This document shows, piece after piece, positions 12,016-21,966 of a DNA stretch of 64,000 nt. The position numbers were made by a program, and so were the translations under genes. Under the pieces are notes generated by a model. That model was not told the origin of the DNA, did no database searches, and saw only the letters and a list, made by a program, of their open reading frames with translations. This DNA is from Ignelater luminosus (taxonomy: Eukaryota; Arthropoda; Insecta; Coleoptera; Elateridae). Where the stretch lies: NCBI GenBank assembly GCA_011009095.1, contig VTPC01090587.1:750887-814886 (forward strand), in the 5' to 3' direction. Position 1 is the first letter of the stretch; each line of letters starts with the position of its first letter.

Positions 12016-12729
12016 TCAAATCCTAACTTCAACTGGTGCCTTGTTCAGTATATGTGACTCATACTTTTTGTATTCATCTATTATAACAGACTTATCTAAA
12101 TCTCCATTCAGAGTTATTACTGGTGCAGGACAACTAAATGAAGTCTTTGTATATAACCATTCTTCATGCATTTCGTGTAATTCTTTTAAAAATGTCAAAG
12201 GAACTGATTTTTCTTCCTCACGATTCCGTGCTAACATACGTTGATAAACTATTTCTGGAGATGTCCTTAAATATATAATCAGATCCACTGAAACATTTGA
12301 CTTTGCTATTACCCACTTAAACCATTCATTTAAAACAGAACCCGATGGTGATGGTAAAATGCCATCTCTTAACATTTTCTCAACAAAACAATATCTTGCA
12401 CTAAATATCGATCGCTCCATCAATTTAACTGGATGAGTTGTTTCTAGTGTATGCAACTTCAACATCGTTAATTGTACGTATGATTGGAATGTAAAACCCC
12501 AACGAGCTTTATCTTGGTACATATAGGATAATAAATTATGCCCAGCACAGTTTCTCCATAAATCGACAGGTTCAGCCAAAACACACACATTGTCATATTT
12601 TTTAAAATGGTTTATAAAAGTGGTTTTACCACTCCCAATATTCCCTTCAACAATAACTGTAAATGGTTTAGCAATGTTAGATTTAATTGCAGATGTAAGA
12701 GTATCTGCCATTTTCACCAAGCTTGCCAT
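12016..12729 (-). CDS. dnk: Deoxynucleoside kinase, insect multisubstrate type
   Basis: A full-length protein of 237 residues in one exon. It phosphorylates deoxynucleosides to monophosphates in the salvage pathway; insect family members accept both purine and pyrimidine substrates. The P-loop GNIGSGKTT is at residues 29-37. AEPVDLW at 52-58 carries the probable catalytic glutamate E53. MERSIFSARYCF at 104-115 matches the family ERS motif, and RNREEEK at 168-174 the arginine-rich LID. The length matches the family (about 240-250). A second ATG lies six codons in; the first is chosen because the frame is open from it, but either could be used. No mitochondrial presequence is evident. The coding region has no introns, unlike the spliced genes nearby. 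No frameshift or stop suggests decay. Confidence 0.93.
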   Translation of the reverse strand: MASLVKMADTLTSAIKSNIAKPFTVIVEGNIGSGKTTFINHFKKYDNVCVLAEPVDLWRNCAGHNLLSYMYQDKARWGFTFQSYVQLTMLKLHTLETTHPVKLMERSIFSARYCFVEKMLRDGILPSPSGSVLNEWFKWVIAKSNVSVDLIIYLRTSPEIVYQRMLARNREEEKSVPLTFLKELHEMHEEWLYTKTSFSCPAPVITLNGDLDKSVIIDEYKKYESHILNKAPVEVRI

Positions 12730-12910
12730 TGATTTTTTTAAGATTAAGTTCTCAGTGTCACATACACTTATTACACATCCTATACAGGGGAAAATGCTAA
12801 AATTTACAAAAAGTGACTACAAAATCAATATCATGCAATGGTCAAAATTGTTAATTGACTTACAAAATTTCTGTTAGTTGCCGATTTTCCACTAATTTTA
12901 ACTGCACAGA

Positions 12911-13144
12911 TTATTTCCAAAAACTTAAAAAAAAACCATAAGTTTCCTTCTTAAAATTATTTCTTCTATCATACTTATACAACATGTCGCAACATATTTG
13001 AATCGTTTGAAAGGTTATGTTATGTTGGTTTGCAAGTTGGTTTGATATTATTTGGTACATTTGAACTACTTGGATTTTATTTCGGGACTGCGTAGAACTT
13101 GTAAAAACACCAAGCTTGGTCGGTTTTATAATAGAGTCCCACAA
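12911..13144 (-). pseudogene. Possible SANT/zeste-like transposon remnant
   Basis: A 77-codon minus-strand frame whose middle (IISNQLANQHNITFQTIQIC then MLYKYDRR) loosely follows the spacing of Myb/SANT-like DNA-binding domains of transposon accessory proteins (I..L....T..Q.....L...Y). The expected tryptophan is missing. No TIRs were found around it. This is weak. Confidence 0.2.
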
Positions 13145-13681
13145 TGGAACTTTGCAGAATTGAATTGATCATTTAACCGTGGAGTTAAGGCCCATTTACA
13201 ACCAGTTTGCTAACGGCACATTTCAATCGCGAAGTCTGAATTTTGTGTTAAGTAGTGTGCCTTGATATAGACCTTTTACCGGCGATGGTCCTTGTCGCAC
13301 GCTGTGACGTCATAGATACAAGTTTAGGTATTCTGTTTACTCGCGAAACGAAATCTCCATTGTGGTATATGGAGCAATAGTGAGTTTTTAATTCAAAATT
13401 ATGCTCAAATGTAAGCACTTTGAAGGATGAACAGCTCACCCACAGGTAAACGGAAAGACTTGTTTGTAAAATAAAAGTAGAATTCTTAACAAATTAGTGT
13501 GCTATTGTTTGAAATTGTATTAAAATAAAACTAATTTTTGTGTGTGATCTGGCAACATTCCAACGGGTCTTCAAAAGCACGCATGTAAACATAACCGTGT
13601 AGTAAATCTTAACGTTTAGCTATTTTATAGATACACATAAACGTGAAAACTATTTATTATTTCACTTCTGTTTTCATTTTA

Positions 13682-14274
13682 GGCCCGTTTGTCACGATGC
13701 AGAATTTTGTACATTTTTTGTACAAAAATTTGTATATAAAAACTGTACAATTTTTTTACAAGTTTTATTACATTGGCTGTTTGCAACAGTAGCTAAATTT
13801 TGTACAAATTCTTACGAATGAGCATGCGCACTATTAGTATTATGAGTAATATTTTGTGTACTAAGGTTGGCGCAGGGTGTGGGTTGGTTATCTGTGGCTA
13901 TTTCAAATATCAAAGCCACTTTGTTTTTGTTTAGGAAAATCTTGAGGTTAAGTAGGACAACAAGTATTGTGCTTTGAGAATAGTTGTTGTAAATAAAATT
14001 GTTATAAAGTTATGTCAGAAGATAGTGATACTGATTTAGAAAATGCAGCAGCTCTTACTTTAATTGATAAGTTTATCTAGTGCACGCCCACTACTCACTA
14101 CGCACCCGACCCAGGCGCAGATCTTGCACGCAAAATAGAACAAGTTCTAAAATTTTCTGCAATATATATTGTACAGTTTCTTGAAAGATATTTTTCTGTT
14201 TGCAACGATGCAATCTTGCGTCCTTGAAAAACTTCAAAAAAATGTATAAAATCTTGCATCGTAACAAACAGGCC
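13682..14274. mobile_element. PIF/Harbinger-type MITE
   Basis: TIRs GGCCCGTTTGTCACGATGCA and, reversed, GGCCTGTTTGTTACGATGCA are flanked by the 3-bp duplication TTA (13679-13681 and 14275-14277). A further internal copy of the subterminal motif (TTGCAACGATGCAATCTTGC) lies near 14200. On the plus strand an ATG at about 14012 opens a short acidic peptide (MSEDSDTDLENAAALT) that stops after 22 codons. It looks like the amputated start of a transposase. Confidence 0.7.
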
Positions 14275-14294
14275 TTATACATACATAACAACAT

Positions 14295-15430
14295 AACATA
14301 AAAACAATACTATGGTTACACCCTCTTGAGTTTCGTCTTTTTCTTACCTCTCCTACTCCAGCGCGGGATATTCAAGTTTGAATATTGCTCTCATACTAGA
14401 AACTTAAACAATATTAAAAACATAAGCCGTTCACACCAATAAATCTATTATTAAATCTAAGAGAAGTTTTGCATACTACGTACTACTAAGTACCACGAGG
14501 TACTTTATTATATAAATTCTTCTTTTATAGAAATGAATAAGTCCTTAAGTAACTTTCAAACATTTAAATTTGTTATATTGCAGTCGTTATTTCAAGAGCA
14601 TGGTGTATGTTCTAATGAAATGAAAAAAGGCTACAAATATCTAGTTAGAAAACATGCAATCAAATTTTCATAATAATCATTTTGCTTACCTTTGTAAATT
14701 TCCCAACTCTGAAAGGTGTTTTATTCTTTTGCTTTCTTGTATTCCTACGAATCTTAATAACCCACACTTTCTGTTGAGTGTTGTCTTTTGGAAGAGTGAA
14801 ATGATATCCCACGATTTTTTTGAAAAACATTCTTACATAAGGGAACAGCGCAATCGTAACCCATTCTTGCAGTTATAATTCTTATGAGTTATAAACATTA
14901 TAAACTTATTAAGAACTTTCATATGCATCTTCCTTTAACAAAAGGAGTAAATATTCCAAGAGTAAACACCGTAACACGTGAGCTGAATGCAACGTTGCCA
15001 TATATCAAGAGTATTAGAGATAAAATAATCAAACCTGATTAGTTTATTTAGCGTGTCAAATAGTATTTTTGTTACGAAAATAGAGTGTATTTCAAAGACG
15101 ACAACTATCTCGTAATTGTTATTTATATGTTCTATAATTTATATAACGTAGACAACCCACAAATTTAAATAAACAGTATACCAAATCCAATGTATTTCTT
15201 ATGGATTTTCATTTTCCGCTCTCCCATTATACCTATCTGAGCAGCAGTGTACTACGCACGTCTTTGTATCTCTGTTTAGGTAAAAGGTCAATTGTTTTAA
15301 TAAATGTCATTTTTTTAATGGGTAGAGTCTGGACACACTTGTCAAAGAAGAGAGACAAAACTATACGTTAGCTCTCTACTCGTACGGCGAGTGTAAAGGA
15401 TAGAATAAGAATTTACTGTTCAAATCGCCG
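14295..15430. other. Intergenic, no supported gene
   Basis: AT-rich DNA. A 74-codon frame at 14654..14878 has no domain. Nothing else is seen. Confidence 0.35.
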
Positions 15431-15431
15431 C

Positions 15432-16564
15432 GTGCTAAAAAAAAGAGGGAACCATTATTTCTTCAGACGGATTTTTGCAAACGCGTCGAGGGTGTTATTG
15501 GCTTATTTAAAGACGCAGCGGACGTCGCCGCACTCCGCGGCCCGGCATTTTCGGGCTTCTTTTTGTTTTGTACCAGAGAGGCGTCGCAAAGGGTGGGTGA
15601 GCATCGCGACGTCGAAGTGGCGTCTTTCCACGTTTGCCTCGCGAGGCGTCCATCATCGGATAAGTAAAAAGCTATTTTGTTTAACGTCCGGCTTACACCG
15701 ACGTCTGCAACCTGACCTAGTGACACCGAAGGTGGCCTTTTCGAGATCGCAGCCCCAGCAGAGGCCACCGGAGGTGGGTTGCTGGTGGACGCAGCCCGAG
15801 CTAGTGCCACCAAAGATGGCCCATTCGAGAGCGAAGCGTGGGCTGCGGTTACCGAAGGTGGCCCATACGAGGGCGCAGCCCGAAATGGTGCCACTGACGG
15901 TGGCTCGTTTGAGGGCGCAGTCAGAGCTGGGGCCACCCAAGGTGGCCCATACGATAGCCCGAGCTGAGGTCACCGAAGGTAGCCCATGTAAAGGCTCAGT
16001 CCGAGCTCTGACCACCGAAGGTGGCTTATACGAGGGCGCAGCCCAAGCTGGTGCCACCGAAGCGGGCCCATTCGAGGAGACAGCCCCAGCTGGTGCCACC
16101 GAAGGTAATTAAATCGTGGGCACAGTCCAAGCTTGGGCCACTAAAGATGGCCCATTTGACAACTCAACCCAAGGATAGTTTAGATACACCTCAGAAACGA
16201 CTGATGGAATGGGACGTTGGTAGGCAGGTGCGGTGCCGGAAAGGCTTGCAGAAGATGGGTGCGGAACCGACCATTTTGTTTTTTTTGCCAGACTTTGCGT
16301 GTCTCGGGAACGGCTGATCTTATAGAGATGGGACTTTGATAGGCGGTTGAAGTGAGGAAAATGTTTGCATAAGAGGCAAAGGCCTTTGGCAGTCACATAC
16401 TTTGTTAGTCCGAGAGACTTAAATAGGCGCGACGAAGCGACGTCGGTTCCCATCGGAGCTGCGAAGCGTCTGAACGAGAGTTTAGAGGTGGACCTCACGC
16501 TGTTGTCTTTTTGTTTGTAACTCTGTAAAAATAAGGAAAACTTAATTTCTTTTTGAAAAAACAA
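15432..16564. other. GC/CpG-rich island with overlapping open frames
   Basis: About 1.1 kb of clearly higher GC and CpG content than its surroundings. Because its core repeat is 42 bp (a multiple of 3), at least five frames on both strands stay open for 100-226 codons, so no single coding frame can be chosen from openness alone. The longest are 15432..16112 (+), 15463..15936 (-), 15653..16099 (-) and 16109..16564 (-). No known domain was recognised in any. It may be a decayed repetitive element rather than a gene. Confidence 0.45.
15732..16146. repeat. 42-bp minisatellite, about ten units
   Basis: Tandem units built on GTGGCCCATACGAGGGCGCA followed by GCCCRAGCTGGTGCCACCGA and AG. Nine units are 42 bp and one is 37 bp. 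The units have diverged by roughly 10-30 percent. In one plus frame the array reads as a 14-residue repeat (GGPYEGAARAGATE-like); in another it reads as PKVAHTRAQPELVP-like. Confidence 0.85.
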
Positions 16565-17178
16565 AACTAATCGGTACTAAACGTTTGTGCAAAATTCTTG
16601 ATCGTGTAACAGCGCCAAATGCAACCGCAGGTACGACAATTTTCAAAAAAAAGAAGAAAACCCTTCCAACCTAACAAAATGAAAGCATGGCCTGTTACGA
16701 CCCAGAAACATCGTGAACGGAGTATAGTTACTATTAAGATCTCACCCTGTATGTTATTGACAACGTTGACAACTTAAAAATGTGGCATAGTTAACTATAT
16801 TCTGGAATTGCTCCGGAGGGTAGATAAAAATGAATTTTAGATTACATGCGCATTTTAGCATACTGCATTGGCTAGGTTGCTAAATCTACACTTTATTAAA
16901 ATAATAATGTAGGATAATTTCAATAATTTTGTATGCTTCTAATAATTTGACAATAATGTTGCAGTTATGTATTTTTGTAACCGTATTACTGATGCAAAAT
17001 TATGTTTGTTTGATTTCCATTTTAAAATCAGAGAGAAGCTGACACGTATGGTATCAATAGGTATCAATGGCCTATAGAAACAAAATTGTCAGTTTTGCCA
17101 TTCAACAAAATAGAAGTATAACTTTTATTGTAGTGCTGTTAACTTACAACAAAAACGCTACTGTTTTATAATTTGAGA
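16565..17178. other. Intergenic, no supported gene
   Basis: AT-rich spacer between the CpG-rich block and the composite transposon. Nothing recognisable. Confidence 0.35.
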
Positions 17179-17385
17179 CAGATAACATAGTATATAGATG
17201 GGTAAGTAGAACAACTCTTAAAAAGGCGGGAAACTAGCTCGTGAAGGTTGGAGGGTGACTCGCGTTTCTATAATAGATGTCACGACGGTCGAACACCGAG
17301 CCAGCGGCCGAGCAAGGTTAGATGAGTGCCGTACACGTGGAAATGAACTTCTACTATACTACCATTGCTTCTATTTTCCATAATT

Positions 17386-18138
17386 ATACGTTGTAAAAGC
17401 ATTTGTGTCGTGAAGGGGTGTAGAGTCAATAATGAAACCTTCAACGTGCATTTTTTTAAATTTCCTAGTGATAAACAAAGGTAAGGAATAAAAGTTCTGT
17501 TACTTCCGATTAACTGCTATTATAAAATAAATATTTTAGATGTGAGGAATGGGCACGGTTTTGTAACATCTATGATGTATATAAAGATCACCTGGAAATA
17601 TTAATGCAAAATACGTATTATAAGGTCTGTTCAGCGCACTTTAAAAAGCATTGCATTAAAGGAAAAAATAAAAAAGTTCTTTCTCCAAATGCCACACCTA
17701 CTATAATGCAGCAAGAAGCTGCAGAAGAAGAGTTAAGTAATTTGCCTTTAGGTATGATTATCTAATAAGCTTTTAATAATAGTAGTATTAACTAATTATG
17801 TTGCAATTACATAAAGTAAAAAAAATGTGCTTGCATTGACTCTGTTAATGTTTTCTTACAAATTTCGTGTTTATTTAATAGATCGAGACATCCATTTGCC
17901 ACTGTCGCCTACCGCAGAACGTCTGGGTCTTGCTGTCGTCCCTAGTAGGTCTCCATCACCATCTCGGGCTTGCCAAACTGCAAAGGCGCTGAGTGAGAGG
18001 ACGCCCAGAAAGAAAGCATTGCGCCTCCAAGTACAAAAAGGCGTTGCTTGTAATTTGTTACAATTATTTCAAACTACTGGCTTAAATCACCCTTGTCCAA
18101 ATTTTCCTTATGCATATCTCCTTAAATTGTATACATAG
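17386..18138 (+). pseudogene. THAP-domain protein, copy 1, start codon lost
   Basis: Three exons, 17386..17480, 17540..17751 and 17882..18138, join in frame over two short GT-AG introns to about 187 codons. Residues 1-70 are a THAP zinc finger: CVVKGC, then FKFPSD, CEEWARFC and the closing CSAHF, giving the C2CH metal ligands. The rest is low complexity (SPSPSRACQ region) ending in LLQLFQTTGLNHPCPN. There is no transposase catalytic region. The position of the expected start is ATA, while the second copy has ATG there, and no other in-frame ATG precedes it. As it stands it is probably not translated in full. THAP domains bind DNA, and in P elements they recognise transposon ends. Confidence 0.7.
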
Positions 18139-18904
18139 ATGAAGATTTATTATATATTAAAATTCATAAATAAAAATTTCAAATCTGTCACAGTTACTGG
18201 GGAAAAACACTCATCGGAAAAGTATTATATAAATTGATTTAATTTTTTATGTACATAGAGTAGGTAGTTTAGGTTAAATTGTACTTGAGTTAGTTTATAA
18301 ATAAGAAACATTTGTAATAAAATAAATTTTTTTATAAATTACTAAGTAATAAATATGAAAAAAACAACCAATTTATTTATTGATTTATTTAAATGTAACC
18401 ATTGAAGGATAGATATTGGAGTACAAGAACAATAATGTATCTAAAATGTATTGTGATAAATTTGATTTCTTTGGATATTTGTGCATGGTTTACATCATTT
18501 TCTTTAATTTAATACAATGCCATTATAAATTTGGTACAATGAAATTTAATAACAGAAGATGCAATGGTAGCCTTTCTAGTAATTCATAAATAAATCTACA
18601 CACGCCACTGACACTAGCGTAGCGACATCTGTTCGAAATATCGGTACTAGCCACCAATCATTACTTCAAGGTCATCGGTCGGCGTTTGAAAAGAACAAAG
18701 GATCATAGTATATAGATGGGTAAGTAGAATAACTCTTAAAAACGCGGGAAACTAGCTCGTGAAGGTTGGAGGGCAGTTTGCGTTTCTATAATAGATGTCA
18801 CCACGGTCGAACGCCGAGCCAGCGGCCGATCGAGGTTAGATCAGTGCCGTACACGTGGAAGTGAACTTCTACTTATACTACTTTTACTTTTATTTTTAAT
18901 AATC

Positions 18905-19345
18905 ATGCGTTGTAAAAGTATTTGTGTGGTGAAGGGGTGTAAAGCCAATAATAAAACTTTCAACGTGCATTTTTTTAAATTTCCCAGTGATAAAGGTAAG
19001 GAATAAAAGTTTTGTTACTTCCGATTAACTCTGAAAATGCTATTATAAAATAAATATTTTAGATGTGAGGAATGGGCACGATTTTGTAACATGTATGATG
19101 TATACAAAGATCATATGGAAATATTAATGCAAAATACGTATTACAAGGTCTGTTCAGCACACTTTGAAACGAATTGCATTAAAGGAAAAAATAAAAAAAT
19201 CGTTAGAAAAGATCTTTCAGGATAATTTTCAGAATATAATACTACAAAAAGGCGTTGCAAGTAATTTGTTACAATTATTTCAAACTACTGGCTTAAATCA
19301 CCCTTGTCCAAATTTTCCTTATGCATAATCTCCTTAAATTGTATA
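18905..19345 (+). pseudogene. THAP-domain protein, copy 2, frameshifted and deleted
   Basis: The second copy keeps the ATG (18905) and the first THAP cysteines. It lacks four bases (CAAA) before the first donor relative to copy 1, which throws exon 2 (from 19063) out of frame after splicing. The end of exon 2, the second intron and the start of exon 3 are replaced by unrelated sequence at about 19200-19245. It is broken. Confidence 0.7.
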
Positions 19346-19579
19346 CACGGATGAAGATTTATTATACATTGAAATTCATAAATAAAAATTTTAAATCCGT
19401 CACAGCTACTGGAGAAAAAACTCATCGGAAGATTATTATTTGGAGGCACGAATAAGTAGTAGTATATAAATTGTTTTAGGTTTTTATGTACATAGAGTAG
19501 GTAGTTTAGATTAAATTATAAGAACCATTTGTAATAAAATAAATATTTATATAAATTACTAAGTAATAAATATGAAAAA

Positions 19580-19712
19580 TGAGCCCAGAAAGTTCGCCTT
19601 CCTTCTGGAACATTCGACGGTGGAAGCGTCTCAATAGTTCGAGATTTCTCCGGCACATTCGACCAGCTTGTTCGGGACTTTTTCTAGAATATTCTAGGGG
19701 CGGCGCGTTACA
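19580..19712 (-). repeat. Gypsy 3' LTR, truncated
   Basis: It matches about 135 bp of the 5' LTR (shared TTCTGGAACATTCGACGGTG) and ends at the same GCGTTACA. The remaining 235 bp are missing. The missing part is on the outer side, where the THAP element has also lost about 75 bp relative to copy 1. This implies one deletion across the junction after insertion. Confidence 0.85.
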
Positions 19713-19725
19713 CTGCCCCCTTCTT
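19713..19725 (-). other. Polypurine tract of Gypsy element
   Basis: On the minus strand AAGAAGGGGGCAG directly precedes the 3' LTR start TGTAACG. This is the position and composition of a plus-strand primer. It lies inside the open frame of the macrodomain protein. Confidence 0.7.
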
Positions 19726-20498
19726 AACACTGTTGCGTCTGGTGACAGTGCCGAAAGTGATGTTCTACGCATTTCGCTGCTTGTTCCGGCCATGGCTTCT
19801 GGATCATGACGGTAATTGCATGCCGAACCCCTAGTACACCTCGAGTTTTTGAAAAAGAAACAATCCACTGTTTTCTGACACTTCTGGGAGGATGTTGCGG
19901 GATTATAACTGCAAACCAATACTTCCACACCGGCATCCTGAAATATTACTTCCAACATATTTCGCACGGTAAGCCAATCCAGCTGATCTAGACCACATCC
20001 AATTTTCGGCATAGCTAATTTCTTCACCCCGTGCGCTTGGAGCTGTATCTTCAAGTTGTGAAGAGCCTTCCACAAAGCCTCATACTGTGTCTTCTCACAT
20101 GAACGAGATTTCGTGACCAGATAATAAAGAAATCGTCCCTGGTCTTGTAGATAGCAGGTTTTGCCTACCTCGGGGTGTTGTAAAGATACTTCTCTCGTGC
20201 GACCAAACTTGAACTTGAAGTCGACAGCTATACCTCGGGACATCTTCAAATCTTTCGCCACGCAGTGAGCTAGAGAGTATTCTTCCGGAACTTCAAACAG
20301 GTTTCTTTGTTGTTCCTGAACAACACCAAAACGAGCTTTCCTACCATTTGAGTAAAAAGTCATAAAGTCAGTAAGCCAGGGTCTCTGATCTTCAATCGCT
20401 ACAACCGCTGCGGGTTGTATTTCGGCCTCTGGTTCTTCTATATCGACTTCATTTCCGCCTGCATACGGGGCCAACCGGTTGGTGTGCACAACCATCAT
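19713..20498 (-). CDS. TARG1/OARD1-like macrodomain with CCCH finger, Gypsy-encoded
   Basis: The open frame from ATG 20498 continues through the LTR to 19506 (330 codons); the part before the LTR is about 262. Residues 3-13 (VVHTNRLAPYA) are the normal C-terminal tail of Gypsy integrases. Residues 65-198 match the TARG1/OARD1 (Poa1p-like) macrodomain: SLAHCVAKDLKMSRGIA at 75-91, FLYYLVTK at 123-130, MPKIGCGLD at 163-171. Human TARG1 removes ADP-ribose from proteins using Lys84 and Asp125; K130 and D171 fall at these positions. A CCCH finger follows (C213, C221, C227, H231; Cx7Cx5Cx3H), the type often RNA-binding. The frame joins integrase by a -1 shift. The domain is undamaged although the rest of the element is. 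A role in removing host ADP-ribosylation is a guess. Confidence 0.82.
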
Positions 20499-21247
20499 TT
20501 TCCCCTTGGTGGTTTTCTGATACGGTATATCAGGTCATTTATTCGTTTAATGACCTTGTAGGGCTCTTCCCATTGGCCAGTTGTTTCTTGTACAACCGAG
20601 CGGTTTGCCATTAGAAACAGATGCAGGTATTGGTCCCAATCGCGCTGATGCACGGACACCACCTTCGACAAGTACTTCCCCATCGTTCTATTCATTCTTT
20701 CCACTATTCCATCCGACTGTGGGTGCAACGGTGTAGTTCTTGTTTTTCTGATGCCTAATGATTGGCACAACTTTTGGAATAGTGCCGACTCAAAGTTCCT
20801 GCCCTGGTTGGAATGCAACTCCAGTGGGACACCAAAACGGCTAAAGAGTTCTTTCAATAGCACGTCGGCAACCGTAGCCGCTTCTTGGTTTGGTACGGCG
20901 TATGCCTCGGTCCATTTACTAAAGTAGTCCATTGCCACCAAAATATATTTATTTCCTGCGTCCGTCTCAGGGAATGGACCTGCAATGTCTATGACGATTC
21001 TTTCAAATAGACTACCGACGTTATACTGTCGCGTCGGGGCCTTCTTCCTACCAAGTGGCCCATTAGCGCTTGCACAAACTTCGCACCGTCTGCACCATTC
21101 TCTGACGTCTTCCTTGCAGTTCATCCAATAAAACCGTTCCCGAATCTTCGCCAGTGTTTTCTCAACTCCCAGATGGCCTCCCGATGGCCCATCATGCAAC
21201 TGTCGCAACACTTCAGGAACCCTGTTTTTAGGAACCACTAACTGCAT
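20495..21247 (-). pseudogene. Gypsy integrase, internally deleted
   Basis: It starts with an H2C2 zinc-binding region (GGHLGVEKT, then CRRCEVC) and continues into the catalytic core with IDIAGPF (first Asp) and IVERMN (Glu). The middle catalytic position reads LHSNQGRNFE, with Asn in place of the usual Asp. After ANRSVVQETTG the sequence jumps directly to EEPYKVIKRINDLIYRI, so roughly 100 residues of core end and linker typical for the family are missing in frame. It ends PPRGK-stop. The stop overlaps the ATG of the macrodomain frame, and a GGGAAAA heptamer lies in phase immediately before it. Confidence 0.88.
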
Positions 21248-21266
21248 TCTTATTTCGGTTCCTTCT

Positions 21267-21602
21267 TCATTTTCTAAAACTCTTTAGGAGACCATCTTGG
21301 ACCCTCAGCGAGTCCCACTGTGCCCAGTACGCTTTCACAATCGAGCCGTATCGGGCTATTTCTTCCCAAGCCGGTCTGCGATCCGCTGTCTTCCACTCCA
21401 ACACCAATCGTAAGTCAGGGTCGCTTTCTTGATCTTTCTGAATTTCTGCGGGCTCCCAATGGTCATCAACAACTGTGGTGCGTCGTACTTGATGTTCACC
21501 ATGCTTAGTCTCAATTCGCGAGCAGTGTTTGCAATCGTCGGGGCATGGCCTTCTAGATAAAGCGTCAGCTACGCCCAGCTCGATGTTCGGTTTCGAAATC
21601 AT
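21267..21602 (-). pseudogene. Gypsy RNase H-integrase connecting segment
   Basis: It contains GVADALSRRPCPDDCKHC, the conserved end of the Gypsy RNase H/connection region. It is frameshifted relative to both the RNase H frame upstream (bases missing around AGRSxADALS) and the integrase frame downstream (shift near 21262). It ends with IVKAYWAQWDSLRVQDGLL, the usual lead-in to the integrase zinc domain. Confidence 0.8.
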
Positions 21603-21939
21603 ATTCTTGGAGCCTTTCTAGCCATCTTGCTACTTGAGCTTCAGGGTTTTTAAACTTCAGCAGCCATTGGAGTGCAGAATGATCGGTTCTCAATAGGAAG
21701 TTTCGGCCATAGAGGTACTTATGAAAATGCTCGATGGCCTTGACGACTGCAAGCAGTTCTCGACGGGTCACACAGTAATTACGCTTCGGCTTGGACAGAA
21801 CCTTGCTAAAATAACCGATGACCTTCTCTTGCCCTTCTTGAAGTTGGGACAGGACGGCGCCTATTCCGACATTGCTAGCATCCGTGTCCAGCACAAATCG
21901 CTCGTTCGGTCTGGGATAGCTTAAGATCGGAGCTGTCAT
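21565..21939 (-). pseudogene. Gypsy RNase H
   Basis: FVLDTDASNVGIGAVLSQ, then NYCVTRRELLAVVKAIEHF and LLRTDHSALQWLL, give the catalytic acidic residues of Ty3-type RNase H. It is in the same frame as the reverse transcriptase but cut off from it by a TGA at 21967-21969. Confidence 0.88.
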
Positions 21940-21966
21940 TAAAGTTCGTTTAAGAGCGTTAAAGGC

